50,835 bases of DNA, from assembly GCA_905234555.1 (NCBI GenBank), contig CAJOHO010000024.1, positions 1 to 50,835 of the forward strand. The letters are read 5' to 3'. Below the pieces are notes generated by a model that was not told the origin of the DNA, did no database searches, and was given only the letters and a program-made list of their open reading frames with translations. Below, in pieces: positions 33,407 through 41,416 of the stretch. This stretch comes from an uncultured Bacteroidaceae bacterium. Lineage in GTDB: Bacteria > Bacteroidota > Bacteroidia > Bacteroidales > Bacteroidaceae. Position 1 is the first letter of the stretch, and each line of letters begins with the position of its first letter. A program made the position numbers and the translations under genes.

Positions 33407-33648
33407 GGTTAGGAGTTGGGTTAGGAGTTGGATTTTGAAAGAGTAGTGTAATGATTTGATTATAGGTGGTTTAGATGGGGTGTGGTTAGGAGTTGAAGGA
33501 TTTTTCCAAAAACTTTTGTATAAAATATTTTTTTATGAAAACTTTTTGGGCTTTTGCTTCAACTCCTAACCATACATATGTTATATGTCTGATTTGCAGA
33601 TGAATATTAAAGCTTACTTTTTCTCAACTCCTAACCCAACTCCTAACC
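33407..33648. repeat. Nested inverted repeats around an 86-bp hairpin
   Basis: Outer arms are 24 bases (33407-33430, exactly complementary to 33625-33648; unit GGTTAGGAGTTG twice). Inner arms GGTTAGGAGTTGAAG (33484-33498) are exactly complementary to 33557-33571. Within them is a further A/T-rich palindrome from CCAAAAAC (33506) to CTTTTTGG (33549). Otherwise 33213-33769 shows no gene. Confidence 0.8.
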
Positions 33649-33769
33649 ATTTTACCTGATGACGCATTTCTGTTGTTGTCTCCGATTTTTTGACAAAATG
33701 CTATTTTGGAAATGCAGGTCTCGTGTGGGGTATCCTCTCAATCCTTTCATCCTGGTTAGTGGTTCAATA

Positions 33770-33803
33770 AAGAAAGCATCCGACTTTGCAGCCGGATGCT
33801 TAC
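33770..33803 (-). terminator. Hairpin terminator of peptide cassette 1
   Basis: AAGCATCCG (33774-33782) pairs with CGGATGCTT (33793-33801); on the minus strand TTTCTTTATT follows. It is one of four nearly identical copies in the window (38686, 41058, 45540). Confidence 0.75.
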
Positions 33804-33865
33804 CGTTATTGTATGTGGAGTTTTCTGAAACTCTGTGGAAGTCTCCACTTGGGAGGGGCTTCCTG

Positions 33866-34069
33866 TTACCAGAGTCCGCCTTTCCAGCCGGAAACTTCCT
33901 GGATCTGTTCTTCGTCGAGGAGTTCGTCGTCCTCGAATTCTTCGTCCTTACGGCGAGTTACTTCGGCAGTCACATTAGACTGCTCATCACCTTTCGGGAT
34001 GGAGGCACATACAACGAGTTCGGACTGGATTGCAGTGATGCAAACAATAGGCTTTATATACTTTTTCAT
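33866..34069 (-). CDS. Small acidic peptide 1 of the SGWKGGLW family
   Basis: The 67-residue peptide starts MKKYIKPIVCITAIQSELVV, has no signal peptide, and ends in an acidic stretch (EDDELLDEEQIQEV) plus SGWKGGLW at the very C-terminus. The same ending is found in the peptides at 41147 and 45629 although the middle part differs. It starts 18 bases after the stop of the large esterase gene and precedes the shared hairpin terminator, so it is the second gene of a cassette. The MKK-Y-I-x-P opening is common among small uncharacterised Bacteroidales proteins. Coding status is supported by protein-level conservation. Function unknown; a secreted or modified peptide precursor is one possibility. 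Confidence 0.75.
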   Translation of the reverse strand: MKKYIKPIVCITAIQSELVVCASIPKGDEQSNVTAEVTRRKDEEFEDDELLDEEQIQEVSGWKGGLW

Positions 34070-34087
34070 AATGTCTGTTCCTTTTAA

Positions 34088-37000
34088 TTATTTAACATAC
34101 ACTTTCGTAGTCACACCGTTCGACATCTTCACCACGTTCAAGCCGCGCTGCAGCGATGGGCGACGAGCACCATCTACTGAATAGATGCCTTCTACACGGG
34201 CTGCCGAGTCGGTCAAGCCTTCGATAGCAGTAGCGTCATCCTCTACAATCAAGCGAAGCTTGGCTGCTGAAGAATCTGCTGCAAAGAAAGCACGGAACGG
34301 ATTCAGCGTGATGGTGTTGGTAGCCTTCACAAACTCGTTGTTGCTGATGGCGTAGATAGCAGCGTAGTCAGATGCGCTGATGACAGTTGGCACAAACGTA
34401 CCGATAAGGCGAAGAGCACCTGTCGTCGTTTCCACACCAGCCAGAGCACCAGCACCAGTAGCGGTAATACCAGAACCACTCACTTTCTCTACAACGGCAG
34501 GAGTACCAGCAGGCAGGTCAGTAACAGCTGTCAGGCTGAGAGCATCGCTGCGGAGTTCTTTAATGGTGTAGTACTTCACGTCGTCGTTGCTTGAAACAGC
34601 ATAAGGCAGACAGATGGTTCCGAACTTGTTACCCATCGAGCGGCTGTAAGTAGCAGCAGTAGCAGTTGCACCTGCAGGAGCAGCGAAAGGATAGCCGTCA
34701 GTCAGCACGAGGTTGGCGCAAGTACCGGAGGTAATAACATTTTGTGTGTTTGCCAAACCACCATTGCCAGTAGTTCCAAGGAACAGACAGTTCGGATTAG
34801 CGCTTGTCAATAACGTTCTACCAGCTTCTGAGTTAGTAGTAATACCAGTTACCCCTGTTGCATCAATACATGTAGCAGTTGCATCAGCAAGAGCAGCAAC
34901 AGTCTCTGCAAGCTGCATGCCAGAACCAGTAAGAGTATATTGTGGAGCATTAGCTGCAGGTGCTTGATAGACAACAATATTTGTTACATTTTGACCAGTA
35001 GTAGTTCCACTCCATGGATCGCTCTTTATAGATTTTAATGCCACCTTACCATCCCACATATCTATTTTAGAAAGATCTACAGAATAATATTTTTCAGTAG
35101 AATTCCATGTTGCAGCAGCTGTAGCAACTGTATTTGTACCTGATTTGTCAGGTTTTATAAAGAAAGCACGGAAACCATCAGAGTTGCTCTTGCAATAAAC
35201 ACGAAGTTCTGAATAAGCAGTCAAATCAGCATAGTGAGTAGGATCTCCGCTATAGTTGCCATAATATGTATCACTCGAACCATTCATATTCCAATCTGGA
35301 GTTTTGGCATCACCTGTAGATATTTCTATCCAAGGAAGACTTCTTAAAATGGTTTCACCAGCCTTTGCGCAAGCAATTGTCTTGCATGTAAATTCTACAG
35401 AAGTAATGGTTGCTGTCTTTCCATTATTGGAAGCATTTGCATCTGACGGCCATACCATCTTCTTCACGGGCTTATGATTAAGGAATGCATTTGTGGCATT
35501 GTCATCGATTCCTTTAGGATTCCAGGTATTACCCAATTTGATACTATTCCATGTATTAATCTTAGCATCATCTTCATCGTAGAATTCAAGGCGACTAAGG
35601 ATGTCACCAGTAGAACCACTTTGTGCTAAATTGAACTGGAATAGGTTTTTCAGGTCAACAGGAGTTGCAAATGCCAGAACAAGAGTGCCAGCTGTTCCAT
35701 CAGAAGTGAGGACGCCTGTTGACGGATTATATTTCAAGCCACCTGTGGCATATAGGTCGGTGATGTCTGTTGTAGCCACACCGAACTGATTAAAATCCAA
35801 GGTTGTGGGCTCGGGGATGTCAGGTTCTTCTGTCTGAACGATGGCAAGGTCCGTGATGCTGATGATGTCCCCTGCATCCGGTCGTGTCATGGTCAGTTGA
35901 TACTCTCCCCAGCCGTCGGTAATCTCAAAGGGGAGTTTGGCATCGTCGCCGACATTGACCGTGGTGTTGAGCACTACCGTATTCGGACTGGTCAGCTTCA
36001 CAAGCCTTACGCCTATCGTCTTGCCCGAAGCCCCTGTGGATTTAAAGCAGAGTTTATAGGTGCCGCTCTCAAACTGCAGCGAGGCATAGACGTTTTTGTT
36101 AGCTTCAGTATATTGTGCGCCGCCAAAGCTGAGCAGCGTGGTGCCATCGTTCATCGTGAAGCCGTGAGTGGTGGGGGTGAAGCCGGCAGTCTCGATGCGA
36201 GGTGCCCATTTCAGCGTCTCGTCGGAAGGTGAGTCGAGGGTGTAGTCTTTGAAGAAGTTCCACATGGTGAGGGCCGAATTGCCGTCCTCGGTGTTGTTGG
36301 TGAAGGCTTCGTGCCCCATGCCGTCCACCTCATAATACACATAGGGGAAGCCTCCCTCACCAGCCCCGTAGATGCTCTTGGTGTACTTGCCGCTCACCGT
36401 AGTTGTCGTGGGTACGGGGTTGGCACCCATACGTGCCACCATCTCATCGACAATCGTAGGCATCTTCTCATAGAGCACAAAGTTGTCTGCCTTTCCGTGG
36501 ATATGCAGGAAAGGCACGGGACGGCTGCTGGTGTGGCGCAGATGGAACTCGTTGATCGGATAGCCGCTGATAGAGGCGAAAGCAGCAATCTCGTCGCTGC
36601 AGGCATTAGCCATCGCGTAGGTCATCATGCCGCCGTTGGAGAAGCCGCAGCAGTAGATGCGCTTGCGGTCTATCTGATACTTCGAGGCGACATCCTCGAT
36701 GACTGCCTTCAGGAACTTTACATCAAAGTTGTCTTCGCCAGTAGCCGTCCAACCCGTTGCATCACCATCAAATCCGATGGGGAAATGTGTGAGCTTACCC
36801 TGAGGATAGGCCACAATGCAGCCCTGTGCAGCTGCCACCTCCCTTGTGAACGGGATATAGTTTGTGCTGCCTCCGTAGGCACCGTGCAGCGATATCACTA
36901 ACGGACAGTCTTCATCCACATTGCCAGGAACATAGAGCTGATAGTTACGTGTCTCTTCGTCAACGGTGATGTTGACATTCATATCGACTGTCGTGTTCAC

Positions 37001-37993
37001 GCCAAAGTCGATGCTCTCATAAAGCTTCAAGTATTGCTGATCGGCTACGAGGTCATTGCCAATAGATAGCCAAGATTTAAGACCTTTCCCATTTGTAGCT
37101 CTACAGACATTCTGAAACGAGAAGCCTTTCTCCGCATCGTATGTAACATACCACAGAGCATCCTTTGTACAACTCCAGCCGCCCTGCGGTGCAGAAATGA
37201 CCACGTGAGCCCATTCGACATCATGAAGAGAATTCAAGTAGCAACCGCCATTTGTGCCATTAGGATACCCTTCGTCTTCGGCATTGGTGATTTTGATTCG
37301 GTAGATATTGTCCCCAACGACATCGCCACCAGTATATTTCTCCAGCGTGAAATAACAATAAGCATCAGCAGGCACTTCCTCGACATTTGCATTCTTGTTT
37401 TCATTAGCGCTACCACTGTTATAGAAGTATTTAGCCTTTGTTCCGTTGTCACTGATAACGAACCTTGTCCCATCCGTGATGCCGGATAAGGACGTAATTA
37501 CATTGCCAAAGCCCGTGATACCACTCTCTATATATGCGTTTGTTATGGTGACGGAAGCAGGATGCTCGCCATTGACGACTTTTCCTGCTGCAGCACTTGT
37601 CGGACTCCATATTGTGATGTCATTTATATTTGTGAAGTCACAAGTGGGATTGGAGACAGATAATGCTGCGAGATCAATGTTATTTTCGCCTGTTACAAGA
37701 TTAACATCGGCATAATGATCGCTATTGTCTTTGATTCTTAATCGCACATACCCTATGTTATCACTCATGCCTGATAACGTTGCATGAAATTTTTTGTAGG
37801 CCGTTATGTCGCCTCCTGGAAAACCTGTCCAAAGAATCTGCCATCCATTAACAGCAGTAAACCCCATGGTGTTGGTACCAGAATCCCAAGTGCATCCAGT
37901 AGCAACGCTGAATGAAGCATAATGTTTCGTTGCGTTCACCGTTCCCGCTACTCCGAACAGGAGGGCGAACAAACAAACTAAAATTTTTTTCAT
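34088..37993 (-). CDS. Large secreted CE1/PHB-depolymerase-like esterase, cassette 1
   Basis: The 1301-residue protein has a signal peptide (MKKILVCLFALLFGVAGTVN), an N-terminal beta domain, and an alpha/beta-hydrolase domain at about residues 340-600. The catalytic triad is readable: Ser452 in GFSNGG, Asp503 in HGKADNF and His561 in GMGHEAF; the oxyanion loop is in ISLHGAYGG. Such domains are feruloyl or acetyl esterases on plant polysaccharides (CE1-like). Two or three beta-sandwich/binding regions follow, then a ~250-residue Prevotella-type C-terminal region with KFGTICLPYAV and a final tail RGLNVVKMSNG...VYVK. The end TAIEGLT... parallels the tails of the cassette 2 and 3 proteins. Confidence 0.88.
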   Translation of the reverse strand: MKKILVCLFALLFGVAGTVNATKHYASFSVATGCTWDSGTNTMGFTAVNGWQILWTGFPGGDITAYKKFHATLSGMSDNIGYVRLRIKDNSDHYADVNLVTGENNIDLAALSVSNPTCDFTNINDITIWSPTSAAAGKVVNGEHPASVTITNAYIESGITGFGNVITSLSGITDGTRFVISDNGTKAKYFYNSGSANENKNANVEEVPADAYCYFTLEKYTGGDVVGDNIYRIKITNAEDEGYPNGTNGGCYLNSLHDVEWAHVVISAPQGGWSCTKDALWYVTYDAEKGFSFQNVCRATNGKGLKSWLSIGNDLVADQQYLKLYESIDFGVNTTVDMNVNITVDEETRNYQLYVPGNVDEDCPLVISLHGAYGGSTNYIPFTREVAAAQGCIVAYPQGKLTHFPIGFDGDATGWTATGEDNFDVKFLKAVIEDVASKYQIDRKRIYCCGFSNGGMMTYAMANACSDEIAAFASISGYPINEFHLRHTSSRPVPFLHIHGKADNFVLYEKMPTIVDEMVARMGANPVPTTTTVSGKYTKSIYGAGEGGFPYVYYEVDGMGHEAFTNNTEDGNSALTMWNFFKDYTLDSPSDETLKWAPRIETAGFTPTTHGFTMNDGTTLLSFGGAQYTEANKNVYASLQFESGTYKLCFKSTGASGKTIGVRLVKLTSPNTVVLNTTVNVGDDAKLPFEITDGWGEYQLTMTRPDAGDIISITDLAIVQTEEPDIPEPTTLDFNQFGVATTDITDLYATGGLKYNPSTGVLTSDGTAGTLVLAFATPVDLKNLFQFNLAQSGSTGDILSRLEFYDEDDAKINTWNSIKLGNTWNPKGIDDNATNAFLNHKPVKKMVWPSDANASNNGKTATITSVEFTCKTIACAKAGETILRSLPWIEISTGDAKTPDWNMNGSSDTYYGNYSGDPTHYADLTAYSELRVYCKSNSDGFRAFFIKPDKSGTNTVATAAATWNSTEKYYSVDLSKIDMWDGKVALKSIKSDPWSGTTTGQNVTNIVVYQAPAANAPQYTLTGSGMQLAETVAALADATATCIDATGVTGITTNSEAGRTLLTSANPNCLFLGTTGNGGLANTQNVITSGTCANLVLTDGYPFAAPAGATATAATYSRSMGNKFGTICLPYAVSSNDDVKYYTIKELRSDALSLTAVTDLPAGTPAVVEKVSGSGITATGAGALAGVETTTGALRLIGTFVPTVISASDYAAIYAISNNEFVKATNTITLNPFRAFFAADSSAAKLRLIVEDDATAIEGLTDSAARVEGIYSVDGARRPSLQRGLNVVKMSNGVTTKVYVK

Positions 37994-38063
37994 TTTTTGG
38001 TTTTAATTAATTGATAAATTGATTTAGGAAGTAGTCTTAAATTAAGAATTAACTTTCAAGCCG

Positions 38064-38071
38064 CAAAGTTA
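38064..38071 (-). promoter_or_regulatory. -7 element of cassette 1
   Basis: TAACTTTG followed by C on the minus strand, 70 bases upstream of the esterase start. Confidence 0.6.
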
Positions 38072-38244
38072 CGACATTTATGCCAATGTAATAAACCCCT
38101 TACGATACCTTTGTTTCATCGTATGTTACATAAAACAGCCTTTGCCCTCCAGACCCTATGAAATGGGCCGGACGGCACAAAGAGAAACCACCCCAAGGGG
38201 CGAAAAACAAAAGAAAAACTAAAGAGGGTGGGGAAGGGGGAATG

Positions 38245-38340
38245 TTAAAGATTCTGGATAATCTGGTCTATATATTTATCCGAAACATTCTGAATCTCCT
38301 TCTTGTCATAGATGGTCAGCAAGTTGACGCAGGTATCTCT
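38245..38340 (-). pseudogene. C-terminal remnant of a RelE/HigB-like toxin
   Basis: After an in-frame TGA, 31 codons read RDTCVNLLTIYDKKEIQNVS followed by DKYIDQIIQNL and a stop. The VNLLTIYDKKE...S...I pattern is the usual ending of RelE/HigB-type ribonuclease toxins. The segment lies directly downstream of the antitoxin at 38367 on the same strand, where a toxin is expected; the N-terminal two thirds are missing. Confidence 0.45.
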
Positions 38341-38366
38341 TCAGTATAGTTGAAAAAACCATAAAC

Positions 38367-38612
38367 TTATGCCTCTGCTCTCAATTCTTCAACTAAGGAA
38401 TCGAGGGACGTAAGATTCCTTCCTGCGAAGCGACCCTCTTGAGCTTCGCGGAACCCACGTGTTATGGTCTGGGTAATGAATGCTTTCTCTGCCTCTGTGG
38501 CAGGGTTAGTAGTTATCCATTTGTCGATGGTCACCCCTTTGATAGCTCCCAATATATGTTTTAGACTGGGAACGAGACTAGCATCCTCTATGTTCAAAAC
38601 AACCTGTGTCAT
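38367..38612 (-). CDS. Antitoxin-like protein, toxin lost
   Basis: This 81-residue acidic protein starts MTQVVLNIEDASLVPSLKHI and looks like the ribbon/AbrB-less antitoxins that precede RelE-type toxins in Bacteroidota: an N-terminal strand (VVLNIED), then helices, and a charged C-terminal half (AQEGRFAGRNLTSLDSLVEE). Its promoter block (38636-38685) is nearly identical to that of the antitoxin at 39986. The gene downstream is only a remnant. Assignment rests on size, context and pattern, not on a named family. Confidence 0.6.
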   Translation of the reverse strand: MTQVVLNIEDASLVPSLKHILGAIKGVTIDKWITTNPATEAEKAFITQTITRGFREAQEGRFAGRNLTSLDSLVEELRAEA

Positions 38613-38635
38613 GATTCTTGTTTTTTAGTTTTCGC

Positions 38636-38685
38636 TGCAAAGGTAGCACTTTTGTTTGAATCTGCAAAATGTTTTGGCGGAAAAA
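38636..38685 (-). promoter_or_regulatory. Promoter block duplicated at 40282
   Basis: The 50 bases match 40282-40330 except for one missing T. On the minus strand they hold TTTTG (-33) and TACCTTTG (-7, 38638-38645). Confidence 0.8.
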
Positions 38686-38716
38686 GTAAGCATCCGACTT
38701 TGCAGCCGGATCTTCC
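38686..38716 (-). terminator. Hairpin terminator of the lipoprotein gene
   Basis: GTAAGCATCCGACTTTGCAG plus CCGGAT resembles the cassette terminators, with a shorter stem (ATCCG/CGGAT) because the outer arm has diverged. TTACTTTTTC follows on the minus strand. Confidence 0.6.
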
Positions 38717-38722
38717 TTCTCC

Positions 38723-39682
38723 TTATTCCTGTTCTTCTCGTTTGGAAGCAAAACCGCGTTTGGCTAACTGATCGCACAAATGCAATCGAAGCGTAAAGAT
38801 AAGGTTGTGGTAAAGAGACTCCACACGCGCTTTACTTTCATTATGATTCATGGCCTGCTCGGTAGGAGTGTTGGGTGCTCCGACTCCAGAGTAGAAATAG
38901 TTGATGGTGTCGGAGTTGGCGTTCTCCACTTTGAACTGGTCTTTGATGAGTCCTGTATGCAAATCGCCTACCACAACGTGGCTTTTCATGTATCCGCTGC
39001 GAAATAGCGGAAACGCCGTTAATTCATTCTCAGGCGAAAGAGGCTCAGGGCAAGGCGCCATATATTTCTCAAGATGGATGAAGACGATGTGGTCGAAAGG
39101 TAGAATATCGTCCAAGTACAAGCTTAAGTTGTTCTTGACTTCCTGCTTCACAGAATCCATACTGGCATCTTCACGAAGAGTATAATAGAAATTCAACTCA
39201 TGCTTTATGATTTCTCTCAACTTCAACGAGTCACCAAAACCCACGCATCGTTTCAGATCGACAGGTAAGCTAAACTCCTCGAAATCCCTGTTGCTCAGAC
39301 TGCCTCCGTCATATTTCTTCCCTAGGTGCGGATGGGAGAGGGAATCGAGATCGTTGCAGACAAGGAACAGCAGGCGAGAGAAATCGTAGTCATAGCCTCC
39401 GACAAGATGGGCCTTCGATTCCTTATAGGACAGGTGGGAAGGTGCAGCAGGATACGCTTCATACTCTGTCTGAATACCCTCTTCGCTGATGAGGTTATAC
39501 GCATGTCGAATCATTTGCAGCGTAGTGTCGTATTCTGCACAAATCTCAGCCGTCAGTTCGTCGGTGAGCTGATCGGCCTGTGCTTCAGTCAAGTGGCGTT
39601 CTGCCTTCTTCGTCTTTCCGCAAGCCGCGAAGAAGACGCTCAAACTAACCAGCAAAAGGAAAAAAGGAATCTTATGTTTCAT
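38723..39682 (-). CDS. Uncharacterised lipoprotein
   Basis: The 319-residue protein has a lipoprotein signal (KIPFFLLLVSLSVFFAACGK, Cys21). The mature part is mixed alpha/beta and acidic, with no motif I recognise. It begins 18 bases after the broken yoeB gene and may be transcribed with it. It ends at a hairpin related to the peptide-cassette terminators. Confidence 0.7.
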   Translation of the reverse strand: MKHKIPFFLLLVSLSVFFAACGKTKKAERHLTEAQADQLTDELTAEICAEYDTTLQMIRHAYNLISEEGIQTEYEAYPAAPSHLSYKESKAHLVGGYDYDFSRLLFLVCNDLDSLSHPHLGKKYDGGSLSNRDFEEFSLPVDLKRCVGFGDSLKLREIIKHELNFYYTLREDASMDSVKQEVKNNLSLYLDDILPFDHIVFIHLEKYMAPCPEPLSPENELTAFPLFRSGYMKSHVVVGDLHTGLIKDQFKVENANSDTINYFYSGVGAPNTPTEQAMNHNESKARVESLYHNLIFTLRLHLCDQLAKRGFASKREEQE

Positions 39683-39700
39683 AAACAGAGAGTTACAGGA

Positions 39701-39982
39701 TTACTTATCCCCATAATGAGAGCGTAACGACACTACAGAGACATATACCTCGAGGTCGTGTATTTCGTAAATCATGCGATATTGCTTATTAATGCGTCGT
39801 GACCAAGTTTCAGCAAAAGCAAAATGGCGGAGATGTTCCACTTGGCCAGTTCCGGTGCGTGGGTGTTCTCGCAGCTCAAGAAGCATGTTTGTGATTTTCT
39901 TTATGGTTGCCTTATCCCCACTCTTCTTGATGGTGGCAAGCTCCTGCTTCTACTGTTCGGAAAGAAGGACGGTGTAAACCAT
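39701..39982 (-). pseudogene. yoeB: YoeB/Txe toxin with in-frame amber codon
   Basis: Read from ATG at 39982, three bases after the antitoxin stop, the frame gives MVYTVLLSEQ, then TAG at 39952-39950, then KQELATIKKSGDKATIKKIT and the clear YoeB body (LREHPRTGTGQVEHLRHF, TWSRRINKQYRMIYEIHDLE, SHYGDK). The body retains the RNase residues expected near Glu/Arg/His of YoeB. Only codon 11 breaks the gene; an ATG at 39886 could give a 61-residue product lacking the first third. TAG is a normal stop elsewhere in this window (purH, hipB), so recoding is unlikely. Confidence 0.85.
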
Positions 39983-39985
39983 GCG

Positions 39986-40255
39986 TTACAGTGCATTAAT
40001 CATGGAAATGATATCTTCTTTCGTTTCCAGACGCGTAAATTTGGCGTTTGGGCTATGAGCCTTACGGATGTCTTCTTGCACGGCTTTGACATTGCGGCTG
40101 TCTGCAAAGAATTGATCTCCCGACGGGCTTACCTCGTAAGGATCAGCATCATGGGTTGGTTCCAGTAGCTTGCCAGCCAGCCAGCTACGGTCGCGTTTTG
40201 AAAGGGACAGGCTTTCGATATATGCCCAAAGTTTGTTTGTTGCTATGGTTGCCAT
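39986..40255 (-). CDS. Antitoxin paired with yoeB
   Basis: The 89-residue protein (MATIATNKLWAYIESLSLSK at the start, ETKEDIISMINAL at the end) sits directly upstream of the yoeB pseudogene and stops three bases before it. By position it is the cognate antitoxin; the sequence itself is not a standard YefM/Phd that I recognise. It has the same promoter block as the antitoxin at 38367. Confidence 0.75.
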   Translation of the reverse strand: MATIATNKLWAYIESLSLSKRDRSWLAGKLLEPTHDADPYEVSPSGDQFFADSRNVKAVQEDIRKAHSPNAKFTRLETKEDIISMINAL

Positions 40256-40281
40256 AATGAGGGAGTCTAATTGATTTCGTG

Positions 40282-40330
40282 TGCAAAGGTAGCACTTTTG
40301 TTTGAATCTGCAAAATGTTTGGCGGAAAAA
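40282..40330 (-). promoter_or_regulatory. Promoter of the yoeB locus (duplicate of 38636 block)
   Basis: Minus strand: TTTG (complement of 40311-40314), 19 bases, then TACCTTTG (40284-40291), a textbook -33/-7 arrangement, 28 bases upstream of the antitoxin start. Confidence 0.75.
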
Positions 40331-40453
40331 TGGTTTACCTGCAGGTCCTGTGTTTACACAAAAAACTTAAAAACCCTCACTTTAGTATGTGTCGGACTTC
40401 CAGTCCTTGTAAGATGCAAGGTAACTATTTTTCCTTGCGAGCACGATTCATGC

Positions 40454-40567
40454 TGAGCCTGTCGAAGTAGCTCCCAGATAAAAATACCCACCTTGAACTT
40501 TTGGAGCAGCGAGAGCTATGAAAGCTCGCTTTCTAATGGCCGAGTCGTGAGAAAAGTCACGGAACAA
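40454..40567. repeat. Dispersed segment shared with recO and the TPR gene
   Basis: Bases 40502-40567 are the inverted form of recO 24037-24102 with three mismatches. Just beside it TGAGCCTGTCGAAG (40454-40467) equals 16930-16943 in the TPR gene. Confidence 0.85.
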
Positions 40568-40758
40568 AGTGACGTAATCTTTGTCTCTTAGCAGAGCCAT
40601 CACATACTTTGTGAGCAAAAACATCGCCCTTCGGGCTGAAAAACCAATTTTCTCACAATGTGCAACCATTATTTTAGTGTAGCGCAGCGAAGCGGTGTTT
40701 TTGCTTTCTTTGATTTCAAAGCATGAAATGCTGTGTATGGGGCTGGTGATGGCTAACG

Positions 40759-40884
40759 GAACGTTTTCGATAAGCCAAATGAGCAATGCCAAACGACGCA
40801 CGAGCAAGTGAAGAGTCAAACTTGTTTGAACTTTTCCGAGCGAGAAGGAGGAAAACGAAGTTAAACTTGTTTGAGCATTGTCAT
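40759..40884. repeat. Dispersed segment shared with the dut-dgt spacer
   Basis: 40863-40884 and 40759-40793 match the two halves of 17542-17595 in inverse orientation. The region 40448-40891 has an open frame of 147 codons, but its sequence is a patchwork of repeats. The rest of 40892-41057 shows no gene; it contains a CTGTGTCGTCTGTGGTATCT motif. Confidence 0.75.
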
Positions 40885-41057
40885 AATCCAAGTTTACTTA
40901 CAGGCAGACAGCATCAGTAGCAGACTCAAATCTTGTAAAGATTGAAATCAGTGAAAGGGTTATTGATGTTTTTGTTATCAACCGACGCTTGTATTGTTGA
41001 TTTTAACCTAAATTGGTCACAATCTGTGTCGTCTGTGGTATCTGTGTGGCATATAAA

Positions 41058-41089
41058 GTAAGCATCCGACTTTCCTGCCGGATGCTTAC
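41058..41089 (-). terminator. Hairpin terminator of peptide cassette 2
   Basis: GTAAGCATCCG (41058-41068) pairs perfectly with CGGATGCTTAC (41079-41089). On the minus strand TTTATATG follows. The loop differs from the other copies. Confidence 0.8.
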
Positions 41090-41146
41090 CATTGTTATGT
41101 TCTGTGCCCTCGGTCTGCTCTGAGACCTTGACACGTGGGCTTCTTA

Positions 41147-41380
41147 TTACCAGAGTCCGCCTTTCCAGCCGGACGCTTCCTGGATCAGTTCTTCGTCGAG
41201 GAGTTCGTCGTCCTCGAAGTCGTTACGCTTGCGACCATCAGCCTCTCCTGGAGGGGTCTCACTATCACCAGCCTTACCAACGCCAGCGTCACCACCGACG
41301 CCTGTAACTGACGCTGCAATCACGTTTTCCGCATGAATGATTGTTTGGAAAACAACGGGGGAAATATATTCTTTCTTCAT
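41147..41380 (-). CDS. Small acidic peptide 2 of the SGWKGGLW family
   Basis: This 77-residue peptide begins MKKEYISPVVFQTIIHAENV, has a Gly-rich middle (GVGGDAGVGKAG) followed by SETPPGEADGRKR, and ends with FEDDELLDEELIQEA plus SGWKGGLW. It is 36 bases downstream of the large cassette 2 gene and 58 bases before the shared terminator. It differs from peptide 3 (45629) at only about ten positions, clustered in two places (NVIAASV against NLMTGSI; NDFE against DEYD). No signal peptide or membrane segment. Function unknown; substitutions keep the frame and the tail, which supports translation. Confidence 0.8.
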   Translation of the reverse strand: MKKEYISPVVFQTIIHAENVIAASVTGVGGDAGVGKAGDSETPPGEADGRKRNDFEDDELLDEELIQEASGWKGGLW

Positions 41381-41416
41381 AATGTTCTGTTTATAATCTA
41401 TATGTGATTACCTTGT

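Noticed and set aside
33407-33648. Site-specific invertible promoter
   Set aside because: The inverted repeats could support inversion, but no -7 element lies inside them in a useful position and no recombinase gene is near; kept only as one option for this structure.
38158-38349. 63-codon plus-strand frame
   Set aside because: It overlaps the toxin-like remnant on the other strand, its first half is G/A-rich low-complexity, and no family is seen.
39950-39952. TAG read as sense codon by a recoded genome
   Set aside because: TAG ends purH and hipB in this window at their natural ends, so the standard code applies; only suppression at this one site remains possible.
40448-40891. 147-codon minus-strand frame
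   Set aside because: It is assembled from dispersed repeats found in recO and the dut-dgt spacer; the apparent protein similarity to RecO comes only from the shared repeat.
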